A stretch of DNA of 64,000 bases from Microvirga sp. SRT01 (GTDB taxonomy: Bacteria > Pseudomonadota > Alphaproteobacteria > Sphingomonadales > Sphingomonadaceae), in contig JAGSNX010000002.1 in assembly GCA_018139225.1 (NCBI GenBank), forward strand, positions 248,001-312,000, in the 5' to 3' direction. Shown here piece by piece: positions 46,100-56,275 of the stretch. Positions within the stretch are counted from its first letter, which is position 1; each line of letters begins with the position of its first letter. The position numbers and the translations under genes were made by a program. The notes under the pieces are model-generated. The model was not told the origin of the DNA. It searched no databases and saw only the letters and a list, made by a program, of their open reading frames with translations.

Positions 46100-46158
46100 T
46101 CCTCCCTGAATGTCGAAGCGGCCCGGCTGGCGGGCGGCGGACAGAGATGGAGGCCATC

Positions 46159-46341
46159 ATGGGCGAGTTCACCGACAAGGTCGCAGCAGCCGGCAACAAG
46201 ATCGCGGGCAACGTCAAGGAAGCCATCGGTAAGGCGACCGACAACGAGCGTCTGGAAGCCGAAGGCGAGGCCCAGCAGGTCAAGGGCACCGGCCAGGACG
46301 TCAAGGGCAGCGTCAAGGGCGCGCTCGGCGACAAGATTTGA
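46159..46341 (+). CDS. CsbD-family stress protein
   Basis: 60 residues from an ATG preceded by GGAGG (5-nt spacing; the ATG four codons earlier is less likely). Lys/Glu/Gly-rich with repeated AxGNKIAGNVKEAIGK and QVKGTGQDVKGSVKG, forming the KAP-type helical hairpin of the CsbD/YjbJ family, highly expressed under general stress; exact activity unknown. Directly downstream of an EcfG promoter, and followed by a strong terminator. Confidence 0.9.
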   Translation: MGEFTDKVAAAGNKIAGNVKEAIGKATDNERLEAEGEAQQVKGTGQDVKGSVKGALGDKI

Positions 46342-46364
46342 TCGGATCTGACGTCTGACGAAAG

Positions 46365-46394
46365 GCCGCTCCGGGCAACCGGGGCGGCTTTTTT
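46365..46394 (+). terminator. intrinsic terminator of csbD
   Basis: 10-bp stem with one G-U pair at 46365-46374 and 46379-46388, GCAA tetraloop (GNRA type), then six Ts. A textbook terminator. Confidence 0.92.
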
Positions 46395-46499
46395 GTTTAC
46401 GGGTTACAGAACTATTCGTCGCCTCCCCGGTCTTTGCCGTGGAGGGGCACGGGCAGGCGCCTCTGCGGGAAACGAGAGAAGGTTAGAAGCTCGCCTTGT

Positions 46500-48137
46500 T
46501 CACCCTCGCAGCTTCGCCAGCGTCGTCCCCGCGGTGATCGCCTCGACATCCGTCTTCACGTGCAGCAAACGAACGCCCGGCTCCGACCCAGCCCGTGCCA
46601 GCGCCCCGGCGAAATCCTCCGTCCGCTCCACCGTGTCGGCCCAGCATCCGAACGCCCGCGCCAGCGCCGCGAAGTCCGGATTGGCCAGCCGCGTGCCCGC
46701 GACGCGTCCGGGAAACTCGCGTTCCTGGTGCATGCGGATCGTGCCGTACCAGCCGTTATCGACCACCACGACCAGCATCGATGCACCGCTCTGTACTGCC
46801 GTCGCCAGCTCCTGCCCGTTCATCAGGAAGCACCCGTCGCCCGCCAGCGCCACGACGCTGCGCCCCGGATGCCGCAGCGACGCGGCCACCGCCGCCGGCA
46901 CGCCGTACCCCATCGCGCCGGCGGTCGGCGCCAGCTGCGTGCCGGGACCGGCATAATGCCAGTATCGGTGCCACCAGCCCGAGTAATTGCCCGCGCCGTT
47001 GCAGATGATCGTATCCGCCGGCAAAGCCTCGCGCATCGCCGTCACGCACGGCCCCAGATCCATCGTCAGGTCGCGCGGCTGCGGTGTCGACCAGCCCAGC
47101 CACTCCGCATGCGCCTCCGCCCCCGCGGTCAGCGGCGGAATCGAGATGGCCAGCAGCGCTTCCGCGAATTCGGCCATGCCAGCGCAGATCGCCTGATCGG
47201 TCCGATAGGTTCGCCCCAGCTCCTCAGGATCGGGATGGACGTGCACCAGCCGCTGCCCCGGATGCTCTGGCGTGACCAGCGCATAGCCGTCCGTCGTCGC
47301 CTCTCCCAGCCGCGCCCCGATCACCAGCAACAGGTCGGCCGCGCGAATACGCTCCAGCAGCCTCGGGTTGGGGCCATAGCCTAGATTTCCCGCATAGACC
47401 GGGCAGTCGTTCGGCACCGCATCCTGTCGCCGAAACGCCGCCGCCAGCGGCACGCCCGCCTCCGCCGCCCAGTCGGCGACCGTCAGACCCGCGGCTTCGT
47501 TCCAGCCCGCGCCGCCGATGATCGCCACCGGCCGTTCTGCGGTGGCGAGCAGATCGGCCAGATGCTCCATCGCGTCCGCGTCCGCCCCCTGCGCCGTCCG
47601 CTCGACGCGCGGGCGGTCCAGCGCCGCCACCACGTCGAGCAGCATATCCTCCGGCAGCGCGAGCACGACCGGTCCCGGCCGCCCGTTGATCGCGGTCGCA
47701 TAGGCGCGCGCGACATATTCCGGGATGCGCGCGGCATCGTCGACCCGCGCCGCCCACTTGCATAGCGGTGCGAACATCGCCTGGAAGTCGACCTCCTGAA
47801 ACGCCTCGCGGTCGCGGGTGCCGCGGTCGACATCGCCGATGAACAGGATCATCGGCTGCGAATCCTGCATCGCGACATGCACGCCGATCGACGCGTTGGT
47901 CGCGCCCGGTCCGCGCGTGACGAAGGCGATGCCCGGCCGGTGCGTCATCGTCCCGTCCGCGCATGCCATGAACGTGGCGCCGCCTTCCTGACGGCACACC
48001 ACCAGATCGATCGCGGGCGTGTCGTGCAGCGCGTCGAGCACCGCGAGGAAGCTTTCCCCCGGCACGGTGAAGATACGGTCGCAGCCTTGCGCCACGAGCT
48101 GATCGACGAGGAGGCGGCCGCCGGTTCTGAGTGTCAT
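46500..48137 (-). CDS. thiamine-diphosphate enzyme, acetolactate synthase-like
   Basis: 545 residues from ATG 48137. The catalytic Glu lies in VVCRQEGGATFMA; RGPGATNASIGVHVAMQDSQP in the first third is typical of the IlvB/POX superfamily. A central FAD-type domain (about 190-330) and the ThDP/Mg motif GDGCFLMNGQE...VDNGWYG close to the C-terminus complete it. No small regulatory subunit gene is adjacent, so it may be a catabolic decarboxylase or ligase, not the biosynthetic enzyme. The product is uncertain. Confidence 0.83.
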   Translation of the reverse strand: MTLRTGGRLLVDQLVAQGCDRIFTVPGESFLAVLDALHDTPAIDLVVCRQEGGATFMACADGTMTHRPGIAFVTRGPGATNASIGVHVAMQDSQPMILFIGDVDRGTRDREAFQEVDFQAMFAPLCKWAARVDDAARIPEYVARAYATAINGRPGPVVLALPEDMLLDVVAALDRPRVERTAQGADADAMEHLADLLATAERPVAIIGGAGWNEAAGLTVADWAAEAGVPLAAAFRRQDAVPNDCPVYAGNLGYGPNPRLLERIRAADLLLVIGARLGEATTDGYALVTPEHPGQRLVHVHPDPEELGRTYRTDQAICAGMAEFAEALLAISIPPLTAGAEAHAEWLGWSTPQPRDLTMDLGPCVTAMREALPADTIICNGAGNYSGWWHRYWHYAGPGTQLAPTAGAMGYGVPAAVAASLRHPGRSVVALAGDGCFLMNGQELATAVQSGASMLVVVVDNGWYGTIRMHQEREFPGRVAGTRLANPDFAALARAFGCWADTVERTEDFAGALARAGSEPGVRLLHVKTDVEAITAGTTLAKLRG

Positions 48138-48228
48138 GGCGGCAGCATAGCCGCTTGCCGCCCGACCGGGAACCGCGTCCGTCCGCCGATCATTCCCGCG
48201 CAGACATTCCGTTTCAGGAGAACACCTT

Positions 48229-49065
48229 ATGCCGCTGTCGAGCGATCCGGTCTGGTTCATCACCGGCTGTTCCACCGGCTTCGGCCGGGCGCTCGCGAAG
48301 CGCGTGCTGGCACGCGGCTGGCGCGCCGTCGTCACCGCGCGTGACGAGGAACGGGTCACCGATCTCGCCCGCGACCGCGCGCTGGCCGTCTCGCTCGACG
48401 TGACGGATCAGGCACAGATCGATGCGGCGGTCGCGGCCGCGCTGGAGCGGTTCGGCCGGATCGACGTGCTCGTGAACAATGCCGGTTATGGCTATCAGGC
48501 GAGCATCGAGGAGGGTGACGATGCCGAGATCCGCGCCCAGTTCGACGCCAACGTCTTCGGCCTGTTCGCGCTGACCCGCGCGATCCTGCCGACGATGCGC
48601 GCGCAGGCGGCCGGGCATGTCATCAACGTCACTTCCGTCGCCGGCATCGTCGGCTTCCCCGGCTCCGGCTATTATGCCGCATCGAAGCACGCGGTGGAGG
48701 GCTTCACCGACTCGCTCGCGGCAGAAGGCGCTCCGCTCGGCATCCGCGCGACATGCGTGGAGCCGGGGCCGTTCCGCACCGACTGGGCTGGCCGATCGCT
48801 GCGCCAGACGCCGGTGAGGATCGACGCCTATGCCGACACCGCCGGCGCGCGGCTCGCGAGCACGAAGGACATCAGCGGCAAACAGGCCGGCGATCCCGTC
48901 CGCGCCGCTGACGCGATGATCGCGCTCGCCGAAAGCGACACCCCGCCGCGGCACATGGTGCTCGGCAAATGGGGGCTGGACGCGGTGCTCGACCGCTTGA
49001 AGGCGCGTGTCTCAGAGATCGAACGCCTGCGCGGGGAAGGGGAGGCGACGGATTTTCCGGAGTAG
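48229..49065 (+). CDS. short-chain dehydrogenase/reductase
   Basis: 278 residues. Classic SDR marks: TGCSTGFGRALA coenzyme loop near 12-23, NNAGYG near 84, catalytic Ser in VTSVAG and YxxxK in YYAASK near 146-151. The absence of an Asp after the second strand but an Arg in TARDEER suggests NADP preference, as inferred. A CAGGAG ribosome site precedes. Divergent from the ThDP enzyme gene by 91 bp; the paired orientation may mean one shared pathway. Confidence 0.88.
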   Translation: MPLSSDPVWFITGCSTGFGRALAKRVLARGWRAVVTARDEERVTDLARDRALAVSLDVTDQAQIDAAVAAALERFGRIDVLVNNAGYGYQASIEEGDDAEIRAQFDANVFGLFALTRAILPTMRAQAAGHVINVTSVAGIVGFPGSGYYAASKHAVEGFTDSLAAEGAPLGIRATCVEPGPFRTDWAGRSLRQTPVRIDAYADTAGARLASTKDISGKQAGDPVRAADAMIALAESDTPPRHMVLGKWGLDAVLDRLKARVSEIERLRGEGEATDFPE

Positions 49066-49114
49066 GCTGCTGGGTCAAGGCATCAGCTTCCTCGTCAGCA
49101 CCGACCTTATTTAG

Positions 49115-49203
49115 CCCGTCACCCCAGCGAAAGCTGGGGTCTCCGTCGAAGGCGCTACACAGCCCGGCAACAACGAGACCCCAGCTTCCGCTGGGGTGAC
49201 GGG
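49115..49203. repeat. paired-hairpin dispersed repeat, CACCCCxGCGAAxGC family
   Basis: 29-nt arms at 49115-49143 and 49175-49203 match as reverse complements at 28 of 29 positions. Each arm also folds on itself: ACCCCAGC/GCTGGGGT with a GAAA loop. The element lies between SDR and LysR genes and recurs, diverged, at 61584-61674. Confidence 0.85.
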
Positions 49204-49238
49204 CATCCGCTATTATCACGCCACGAAAGAGATCGGGT

Positions 49239-50132
49239 TTACTCCATCCCCTCCAGCGCCGCACCCCCGCGCCAGCACCCGATCAGATGCTCGACCAACG
49301 CCACTGCCGCCGCCAGCGGCGTCACCGTCGGGAACACCGCATGGATCGCCACCCGTGCCGATCCTTCATAGTCCGGCAACACCCGCACCAAGGCGCCCGC
49401 CGCGAGCGCACCACGCACGTCCCATAGCGACCGCAGCGCGACGCCGACGCCGCCCAGCGCCAGTTCGCGGATCAGGTCGCTGCTGTTCGTCCGCACGTGG
49501 CTGGGCCGATCCACGGTCACCGCCTTGCCCCGTCCGGACAGCCGCCACGGCAGCTGATCGACGGTCGCGAGCAGGCGATGCCGCTCCAGATCGGCCGGTG
49601 TCTTCGGTTCGCCATGAACCAAAAGATAGGCCGGGCTGGCGCACAGCACGCGCCGGCTCGACGCCAGCCGCCGCGCGTGCAGCGGCGGTGGGATGTCGGC
49701 GGCAATGCGGATCGCCAGATCGACGCGCTCCGCCGCGATGTCGATCATCGCATCGCTCAGGTCCATCTCCAGTTCTACCGCTGAATACCGGTCGAGAAAG
49801 CCGGCGAGGTGCGGCGCAATCAGCATCCGCCCGAACGATGTCGGTGCCGCCACGCGCAGCCGTCCCGCCGGTGTGCCGCCGCGCCCGGATACCCGCGCCT
49901 CCGCCTCCGCCAGCGTCGCGAGGATCGCCACCGCATCGGTGTGGAACCGCTCCCCCGGCCCGGTCAGGTCCAGCCGCCGGGTCGTCCGCACGAGCAGCCG
50001 GACGCCAAGCCGCGCTTCCAATCGCGCGATCCGCTTCGACACCATCGCCGGCGATATGCCCGCTGTACGGCCCGCCGCGCTCAGGCTGCCGGCGTCCACG
50101 ACGGCGACGAACAGCGCGATGTCCGGGTCCAT
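49239..50132 (-). CDS. LysR-family transcriptional regulator
   Basis: 297 residues. The N-terminal winged helix ([19 protein letters not shown], then [14 protein letters not shown]) and the effector-binding domain with [11 protein letters not shown] and the ELEMDLSD region are typical. It is transcribed away from malate synthase G with 95 bp between, so it probably controls it and itself; the inducer is unknown (glyoxylate or glycolate would be logical). Confidence 0.9.
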   Translation of the reverse strand: MDPDIALFVAVVDAGSLSAAGRTAGISPAMVSKRIARLEARLGVRLLVRTTRRLDLTGPGERFHTDAVAILATLAEAEARVSGRGGTPAGRLRVAAPTSFGRMLIAPHLAGFLDRYSAVELEMDLSDAMIDIAAERVDLAIRIAADIPPPLHARRLASSRRVLCASPAYLLVHGEPKTPADLERHRLLATVDQLPWRLSGRGKAVTVDRPSHVRTNSSDLIRELALGGVGVALRSLWDVRGALAAGALVRVLPDYEGSARVAIHAVFPTVTPLAAAVALVEHLIGCWRGGAALEGME

Positions 50133-50227
50133 TCGTTCCTCCAGCGATCGACAGCTTTGTCACATATGCGCCTAACGACCAACTGCACGAACCGCTATGC
50201 TCGTCCCGATCTACAAGGGACGAGCGC

Positions 50228-52315
50228 ATGACGACGATGATCGACCGAGCCGGCTTACAGGTCGCACCGTCGCTGGCGAGCTTCATCGAAGATCGCGCCA
50301 TACCCGGCACCGGATTGCAGCCGGAGCGCTTCTGGCAAGGCGTCGCCGACATCTTCGCTCGGTTCGCGCCGGATAACGCTGCGCTCCTCGCGGTTCGCGA
50401 CACGATGCAGGCGAAGATCGACGCATGGTACGACGCGCACGCCGGAACACCGGTCGACATGCCCACCTATCAGGCCTTCCTGCGCGAGATCGGCTATCTC
50501 GTGCCCGAGCCCGCGCCATTCGCGATCGGCTCCACGAACGTCGACGCGGAGGTGGCGACGCTCGCAGGGCCGCAGCTCGTCGTGCCGATCCTCAACGCGC
50601 GCTTCCTGCTCAACGCCGCGAACGCACGCTGGGGTAGCCTGTACGACGCGCTCTACGGCACGGACGCGATTTCCGGCGCGCCGGCGGGGCAGGGCTATGA
50701 CCGCGACCGCGGCGCGCAGGTGATCGCCTGGGGCAAGGCGTTCCTCGACCGCAGCGTACCGTTCGCCGCCGGATCGTGGGGCGATTGGCGGGGCGGGGAC
50801 CCCGTCCTTGCCGATCCGTCGCAGTTCATCGGCCGCTCGGGGGACACACTCCTGCTGCGCCACCATGGCCTGCACATCGAACTCGTCGTCGATCGCGATC
50901 ACCCGATCGGCCGCGACGATCCCGCCGGGCTGGCGGACATCGTCCTCGAATCGGCGCTGACCGCGATCGCCGATCTGGAGGACTCCGTCGCTGCCGTCGA
51001 CGCCGAGGACAAGGTCGCCGCCTATGCCAACTGGCTGGGCCTGATGACGGGCGACCTGACCGCCAGCTTCGCGAAGAACGGCCGCACACAGACGCGCCGT
51101 CTTGTCGACGATCGCCACTATGTCGCGCCGGACGGCAGCGCGGTGACGCTGCCCGGCCGCAGCCTGATGTTCGTGCGCAACGTCGGCCATCTGATGACGA
51201 CGCCTGCCGTCCTTCTGCCGGACGGGTCGCAGGCACCGGAGGGTGTACTCGACGCGATCGTCACCAGCCTGATCGCCCTCCACGACCTGAACGGCCCCAG
51301 GGCGAACAGTCGCGCCGGGTCGATCTACGTCGTCAAACCCAAAATGCACGGGCCGGACGAAGCCGCCTTCACCGACCGGCTGTTCGACGCGGTCGAGGAT
51401 CTGCTCGATCTGCCGCGCCATACGATCAAGGTCGGCGTGATGGACGAGGAGCGGCGGACGAGCTCCAATCTGGCGGCCTGCATCCATGCCGTGCGCGACC
51501 GCATCGTGTTCATCAATACCGGCTTCCTCGACCGGACCGGCGACGAGATGCACACCGCGATGCGGGCGGGACCGATGATCCGCAAGGGCGAGATGAAGGC
51601 GGCAGACTGGATCGCGGCATACGAAGACCGCAACGTCCAGATCGGCCTCGCCTGCGGGCTGTCCGGCCGTGCCCAGATCGGCAAGGGCATGTGGGCCGCG
51701 CCCGACCGCATGGCGGACATGCTCGCGCAAAAGGTCGGCCACCCGCTCACCGGCGCCAACACGGCATGGGTGCCGAGCCCGACCGCGGCGACGCTGCACG
51801 CCACCCACTATCATGCGATCGACGTGTTCGCGCGTCAGGCCGAACGCGGCGGGGAGGGCGTCGCCTCGCTCGACCGCCTGCTGACGGTGCCGGTCGCGAC
51901 GGGGCGGAACTGGTCGCCCGAGGAGGTTCGCGAGGAACTCGACAACAATGCGCAGGGCATCCTCGGCTATGTCGTCCGCTGGATCGATCAGGGCGTCGGG
52001 TGTTCGAAGGTACCCGACATCCACGACATCGGCTTGATGGAGGACCGCGCCACCCTGCGCATCTCGTCGCAGCACATCGCGAACTGGCTGCTCCACGGCG
52101 TCGCCACGCGTCCCGAGGTCGACGCAGCGTTCACGCGCATGGCGGCGAAGGTCGATGAGCAGAATGCCGACGATCCGCTCTACCGACCACTGGCGGACGG
52201 CGGCCTCGCGCTGGACGCGGCGCGGGCACTGGTGTTCGAGGGGCTGGACCAGCCCAACGGCTACACGGAACCGCTCCTCCACCGCTATCGTGCGCTGGCG
52301 AAGGCGGCGGCTTAG
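50228..52315 (+). CDS. glcB: malate synthase G
   Basis: 695 residues. The single-chain, monomeric type G enzyme condenses glyoxylate with acetyl-CoA to malate in the glyoxylate pathway. Landmarks include [20 protein letters not shown] near 125-145, [19 protein letters not shown] [29 protein letters not shown], and the [20 protein letters not shown] catalytic region. GGGACGAG ribosome site before the ATG. Divergent LysR gene upstream. A terminator with near-perfect arms follows. Confidence 0.96.
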   Translation: MTTMIDRAGLQVAPSLASFIEDRAIPGTGLQPERFWQGVADIFARFAPDNAALLAVRDTMQAKIDAWYDAHAGTPVDMPTYQAFLREIGYLVPEPAPFAIGSTNVDAEVATLAGPQLVVPILNARFLLNAANARWGSLYDALYGTDAISGAPAGQGYDRDRGAQVIAWGKAFLDRSVPFAAGSWGDWRGGDPVLADPSQFIGRSGDTLLLRHHGLHIELVVDRDHPIGRDDPAGLADIVLESALTAIADLEDSVAAVDAEDKVAAYANWLGLMTGDLTASFAKNGRTQTRRLVDDRHYVAPDGSAVTLPGRSLMFVRNVGHLMTTPAVLLPDGSQAPEGVLDAIVTSLIALHDLNGPRANSRAGSIYVVKPKMHGPDEAAFTDRLFDAVEDLLDLPRHTIKVGVMDEERRTSSNLAACIHAVRDRIVFINTGFLDRTGDEMHTAMRAGPMIRKGEMKAADWIAAYEDRNVQIGLACGLSGRAQIGKGMWAAPDRMADMLAQKVGHPLTGANTAWVPSPTAATLHATHYHAIDVFARQAERGGEGVASLDRLLTVPVATGRNWSPEEVREELDNNAQGILGYVVRWIDQGVGCSKVPDIHDIGLMEDRATLRISSQHIANWLLHGVATRPEVDAAFTRMAAKVDEQNADDPLYRPLADGGLALDAARALVFEGLDQPNGYTEPLLHRYRALAKAAA

Positions 52316-52371
52316 CCCGCCAGCAGTTGGGGCGGGGCCTATCAGCAGACGACCCGCTCGGAACAGACGAA

Positions 52372-52405
52372 AAGGGCCGGCCCACCCAGCGGTGGACCGG
52401 CCCTT
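52372..52405 (+). terminator. bidirectional terminator between glcB and a TonB receptor gene
   Basis: 14-nt arms at 52372-52385 and 52392-52405 pair with one mismatch; A-run on one side and CTTC on the other. The genes converge on it. Confidence 0.8.
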
Positions 52406-52422
52406 CGTCCGCGATCGGCAGA

Positions 52423-55302
52423 TCAGAAGCGTGAGCGCAGCGTCACGCCATAGGTCCGCGGCTCGGCGAGGAAGGCCGAGTAGAGCGCGTTGGCGGTCTG
52501 GCCGAAGCGTTGCGTGTTGGCGACCGAGTTCGCGCCCTGGAACGGCGAGTTGAACGCGACCTGCACATAGTTTTGGTTCGTCAGGTTCTGCGCCCAGACC
52601 TCCAGCGCCCAAATTTGGTTCGGTCCACGCAGGCCGACGCGCGCGTTGACCAGCGGGAAGCCGTCCTGCTTCTTCTCCGGCGCCAGATCGGAGCCGGTGT
52701 TGTAGTCGGAGGTCATGCGGCCATCGACATAGAACAGCGCGGACAGGCCGTTCGACCCGATGTTCGGCGTCCACGCCAGCGACGAGGTGACGACGTTGCG
52801 CGGCGCATTCGACAATTGCGCACCCGGCAGCAGGAACAGCGCCGGGTCAAGCGCCTCGCCCTGCGAATTGCCGACCAGATTGCGGCGGAACTTGGTGTCC
52901 GCGAAGGTGTAGCCGGCGGTGAACGTCACGTCGCGCGCAGGGTTCATGACCGCTTCGACTTCGACACCCTGCGAGATCACGCCTTTGCGGTTGGCATCGC
53001 CGGCGCAGGTTCCGTTGCCGGCCAGGCTGTCCGTGTCCGCGCCGCCCAGGTCGTTATCGCAGCCCTGGATGTTCTGCACGACGAAGACCGTGCCGTTGAA
53101 CGTATTGAGCTGGAAGTCCTTGAACTCCTGACGGAACGCCGCGACGTTCAGGCTCAGGCTGCCGCGGATGTTGTACTTCGCTCCGATTTCGTACGCGTCG
53201 ACCTTCTCCGCGTCGAAGCGCAGGCCAGCCGCGTCGGCGTTCGACCGCGGCGCGAACACGCCGCTCAGGCCGCCCAGATCGGAACGATCGAGATTGAACC
53301 CGCCCGCCTTGTAGCCCTTCGCGTAGGAGGCGTAGGTCAGCAGGCGCGGCGTCGGCTTCCACGAAATCACGCCGGTGCCGGTGAATTCACCGTCCTTGAA
53401 CCCGTCGCGCAGGTCGAGGCCGTTGAGCTGCACGGAGCTGTTGCCGACGCACGACAGCGTGATGATGCCGCCGATGAAGGTCTTCGCGGCCGCCGGAACG
53501 GCGGCGCTGCCGAGCAGCGGCGCCAGGTTCGCCTGCTGCACCGGACAAACCGTATTGTTGTTGTTGATGTCGGCGCTGAACCGCTTGTTCTCGTGCGTGT
53601 AGCGCAGGCCCAGCGTCACCGACAGCGTGTCGGTGATGTTCAGGATGTTGTGTGTGAAGAACGCGTAGTTCTCGCTGGTCTGGCGATAGACCGAGCCGCG
53701 ATCGCCGAGGTTGTTGACGGTCGAGAGGCGATCCAGCCCGGCGAGGATGGCCGGTGCCAGCGGCCCGAAGTTGGCACCGAACGCCTGCCGCGCCGTCGCG
53801 CCGCCGAACGCCGCCGAGGGCGTCGTGCCGAGACAGCCCGGATTGTTCTGGTTCTGGAGCAGCACCAGCGGGTTGGCGGTCGCCACCAGACGGCAGGCTG
53901 CGAACGCGCCGTATTGCGACCCGAAGTTCGTGCTGTCGACCAGCCTCAGCTTCTCATGCGAATAGAATCCACCGACCAGCCAGTCGAGCTTGCCCTCGAA
54001 CAGCGATCCCTGAAGGCGCAGTTCCTGCGTGAAGGTCTTGAACTGGCGGTAGGAGTCGGAGCCGCGATAGCCCAGATCGACATTGCCGTAATCGACGTCG
54101 GCACCGTTGCCCGACTTGTACTCGCGATAGGCGCTGATCGAGGTCAGCGTCGCGCCGCCCAGATCCCAGTCGAGCTGACCCGACCCGCCATAATCCTTGG
54201 TGATGTTGCGATAGCTGCGGCCCGGCGTGATCGCGACGTTGCGCTCGAACGGGTTGGCGTTGACGGTGTTGGTCGGACGGACCGCACCCAGCCGGTCGAG
54301 AATGCCGAGAATACGGTTGCTGGCATTGTAGGCGACCGCGCCGTCCGTGTTCACCGCGCTGCCGTTCGCCTGCGCGGCGTTGGCGGTCGGATCGACCGTC
54401 TCGAACTTGCTGTAATAGGTCGCGCCGCAGCAGCTTTCGTTGCGACGCGTGAAGTCGCCGATCAGCCGGAGCGAGATCGCGTCGGTGGGCTTGAACAGCA
54501 ACTGGCCGCGGACGAAATACCGGTCGCGGTTGTTGACCTCGCGCTCGCTCCCGTTGCGGTTCGGGGTGATGTTGGTCAGGAAGCCGTCGCGCTTGTTGTA
54601 GACGCCGTCGACGCGGAACGCGAGCACGTCGCCGATCAGCGGACCGGTCAAACCGCCGGCGAAGCGATAGTTATCGTAATTGCCGTAGGTCGCCTCGGCG
54701 ACGCCGCCGAAATTGAACTCGGGCGCTTTCGACACGATGTTGATCAGGCCGGCCGACGCGTTGCGGCCGAACAGCGTACCTTGCGGACCGCGCAGCACTT
54801 CGACGCGCTCGATCTCGCCGAGCTCGTTCAGGCCGACGCCGGTGCGGCTGCGATAGACGCCGTCGATGAAGACCGCGACCGAGCTTTCCAGGCCGGGATT
54901 GTCGCCGACCGTGCCGATACCGCGGATACGGGCGGACGCGTTCGCTTCCGATCCGGTGGAGGACACCAGCAGCGACGGTGCAAGCTGGTTCAGCTGGCGG
55001 ATGTCGTTGCCGCCCGAATTCTGCAACGCGTCCTGCGTCACCGCGCTGACCGCGATCGGCACGTCGCTCAGCGGACTGGCGCGGCGGGTGGCGGTGACGA
55101 TGATGTCGCCGGCATTGGTGGCCGGTGCTTCGCTCTGGGCAGTGCCGGTGTTGTCCGACTGGCTCTGCACCGCACCCGCGGCGGTCGCCTGCGACGGTAC
55201 CTGACGCTCTTCCCCCGTGGTGGGGGTCGCTTGCTGGGCAAAAGCTGGCACCGCGAGGGCAACGGTGGCGACGGCAGACAACAGGTATGCGGTCCGGCGC
55301 AT
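52423..55302 (-). CDS. TonB-dependent outer-membrane receptor
   Basis: 959 residues from the ATG at 55302, with GGGAGAG upstream. Signal peptide (about 1-22, ending AFAQ), Gln/Thr-rich linker, TonB-box-like DIIVTATRR near 64-72, plug (VPIAVSAVTQDALQNSG, then GPQGTLFGRNASAG) and a long barrel ending in Phe. Such long receptors with many Cys and repeated extracellular loops import siderophores or carbohydrates; the ligand is not evident. An inverted repeat, AATGTC-N7-GACATT, lies 54-72 bp upstream. Confidence 0.9.
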   Translation of the reverse strand: MRRTAYLLSAVATVALAVPAFAQQATPTTGEERQVPSQATAAGAVQSQSDNTGTAQSEAPATNAGDIIVTATRRASPLSDVPIAVSAVTQDALQNSGGNDIRQLNQLAPSLLVSSTGSEANASARIRGIGTVGDNPGLESSVAVFIDGVYRSRTGVGLNELGEIERVEVLRGPQGTLFGRNASAGLINIVSKAPEFNFGGVAEATYGNYDNYRFAGGLTGPLIGDVLAFRVDGVYNKRDGFLTNITPNRNGSEREVNNRDRYFVRGQLLFKPTDAISLRLIGDFTRRNESCCGATYYSKFETVDPTANAAQANGSAVNTDGAVAYNASNRILGILDRLGAVRPTNTVNANPFERNVAITPGRSYRNITKDYGGSGQLDWDLGGATLTSISAYREYKSGNGADVDYGNVDLGYRGSDSYRQFKTFTQELRLQGSLFEGKLDWLVGGFYSHEKLRLVDSTNFGSQYGAFAACRLVATANPLVLLQNQNNPGCLGTTPSAAFGGATARQAFGANFGPLAPAILAGLDRLSTVNNLGDRGSVYRQTSENYAFFTHNILNITDTLSVTLGLRYTHENKRFSADINNNNTVCPVQQANLAPLLGSAAVPAAAKTFIGGIITLSCVGNSSVQLNGLDLRDGFKDGEFTGTGVISWKPTPRLLTYASYAKGYKAGGFNLDRSDLGGLSGVFAPRSNADAAGLRFDAEKVDAYEIGAKYNIRGSLSLNVAAFRQEFKDFQLNTFNGTVFVVQNIQGCDNDLGGADTDSLAGNGTCAGDANRKGVISQGVEVEAVMNPARDVTFTAGYTFADTKFRRNLVGNSQGEALDPALFLLPGAQLSNAPRNVVTSSLAWTPNIGSNGLSALFYVDGRMTSDYNTGSDLAPEKKQDGFPLVNARVGLRGPNQIWALEVWAQNLTNQNYVQVAFNSPFQGANSVANTQRFGQTANALYSAFLAEPRTYGVTLRSRF

Positions 55303-55513
55303 GGCGGCATCTCTCCCTTGGTTGACGTTCGTTTTACCGGTGTCCGGCTTTTTCGAATGTCTGGTTTGGACATTTGCTAGAGGGTCCAAGGGGCAGGCGT
55401 CTACCGGTTTCGAGTATTGACCATGTTTTTTCCGCAAATCGTGGGGGGAGTGTCGCCGCCGGGCAACATCATGCACTGCAACATGAAATCGCCGACATGG
55501 GGCACATATGGAA

Positions 55514-55537
55514 AGGGCGGCCCTCTCGGACCGCCCT
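55514..55537 (-). terminator. terminator after infC
   Basis: 10-bp stem with one G-U pair at 55514-55523 and 55528-55537, 4-nt loop; on the minus strand followed by TTCC. Ends the thrS-infC transcript before the TonB receptor promoter. Confidence 0.7.
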
Positions 55538-55563
55538 GTCGTTCCACCGATCTCGGTACCGGC

Positions 55564-56109
55564 TTACTTCGGCGACAGCACCATCAGCATCTGCCGACCT
55601 TCCATCCGCGGATAGGCCTCGACCTTGGCCACGTCGGCGACCTGTTCGGCCACCCGTTGCAGCACGGCCATGCCCAGCTGCCCGTGGCTCAGTTCGCGTC
55701 CGCGGAAGCGCATCGTCACCTTCACCTTGTCGCCCTCGCCGATGAACTCGACCACCTTCTTCATCTTGGTGTCGTAGTCGTGGTCGTCGATGTTCGGACG
55801 CATTTTGATCTCCTTGATCTCCTGCGTCTTCTGCGACTTGCGGGCGAGGTTCGCCTTTTTCTGGGCCTCGTACTTGAACTTGCCGACGTCCAGGAACTTG
55901 GCGACGGGCGGATCGGCGTTCGGCGAGACCTCGACCAGATCGAGCCCGACTTCCTGTGCCGCAGCGATAGCCTCCCGCGTGTACATGACACCGAGATTCT
56001 CGCCCTCGTGATCGATCACGCGGACCTTCTGGCTCTGGATCCATTCGTTGAAACGAGGACCGTTCATCGGCGGCGCCTGGTTCGGCCGGCGCATCATGGG
56101 AGGACGTAT
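55564..56109 (-). CDS. infC: translation initiation factor IF-3
   Basis: 181 residues. From residue about 18 the IF-3 N-domain (RVIDHEGENLGVM), the NADPPVAKFLDVGKFKYEAQKK linker and the C-domain (KVVEFIGEGDKVKVTMRFRGREL, ending VLSPK) are complete. The start is taken as ATA at 56109, which has AGGAG 8 nt upstream; the first ATG, at 56097, has none. Rare start codons are a known feature of infC, used for self-regulation by IF-3. It follows thrS by 166 bp; rpmI and rplT are not present. Confidence 0.9.
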   Translation of the reverse strand: MRPPMMRRPNQAPPMNGPRFNEWIQSQKVRVIDHEGENLGVMYTREAIAAAQEVGLDLVEVSPNADPPVAKFLDVGKFKYEAQKKANLARKSQKTQEIKEIKMRPNIDDHDYDTKMKKVVEFIGEGDKVKVTMRFRGRELSHGQLGMAVLQRVAEQVADVAKVEAYPRMEGRQMLMVLSPK

Positions 56110-56275
56110 GGGTATTGCTCCTGTGGTTGTTGATACGGCATATAGTGTTTTTCCGACGCTCGCGAAAGATGCTGATGCTCTGCTAGCCCCTTCCGTAAGG
56201 CGGGCGGTAGGAACGGGCCTTTCCATCAGCGTCACCGTCGCGACGAATCCGCTTTTCAGAGGGGAGGGAGGAACC

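Noticed and set aside
48229..52315. Genomic island or mobile element around SDR, LysR and malate synthase
   Set aside because: No transposase, integrase, attachment repeats or change in composition; the repeats present are REP-like.
52510..55380. 956-codon plus-strand frame opposite the large TonB receptor
   Set aside because: No motifs; the minus strand encodes a complete receptor.
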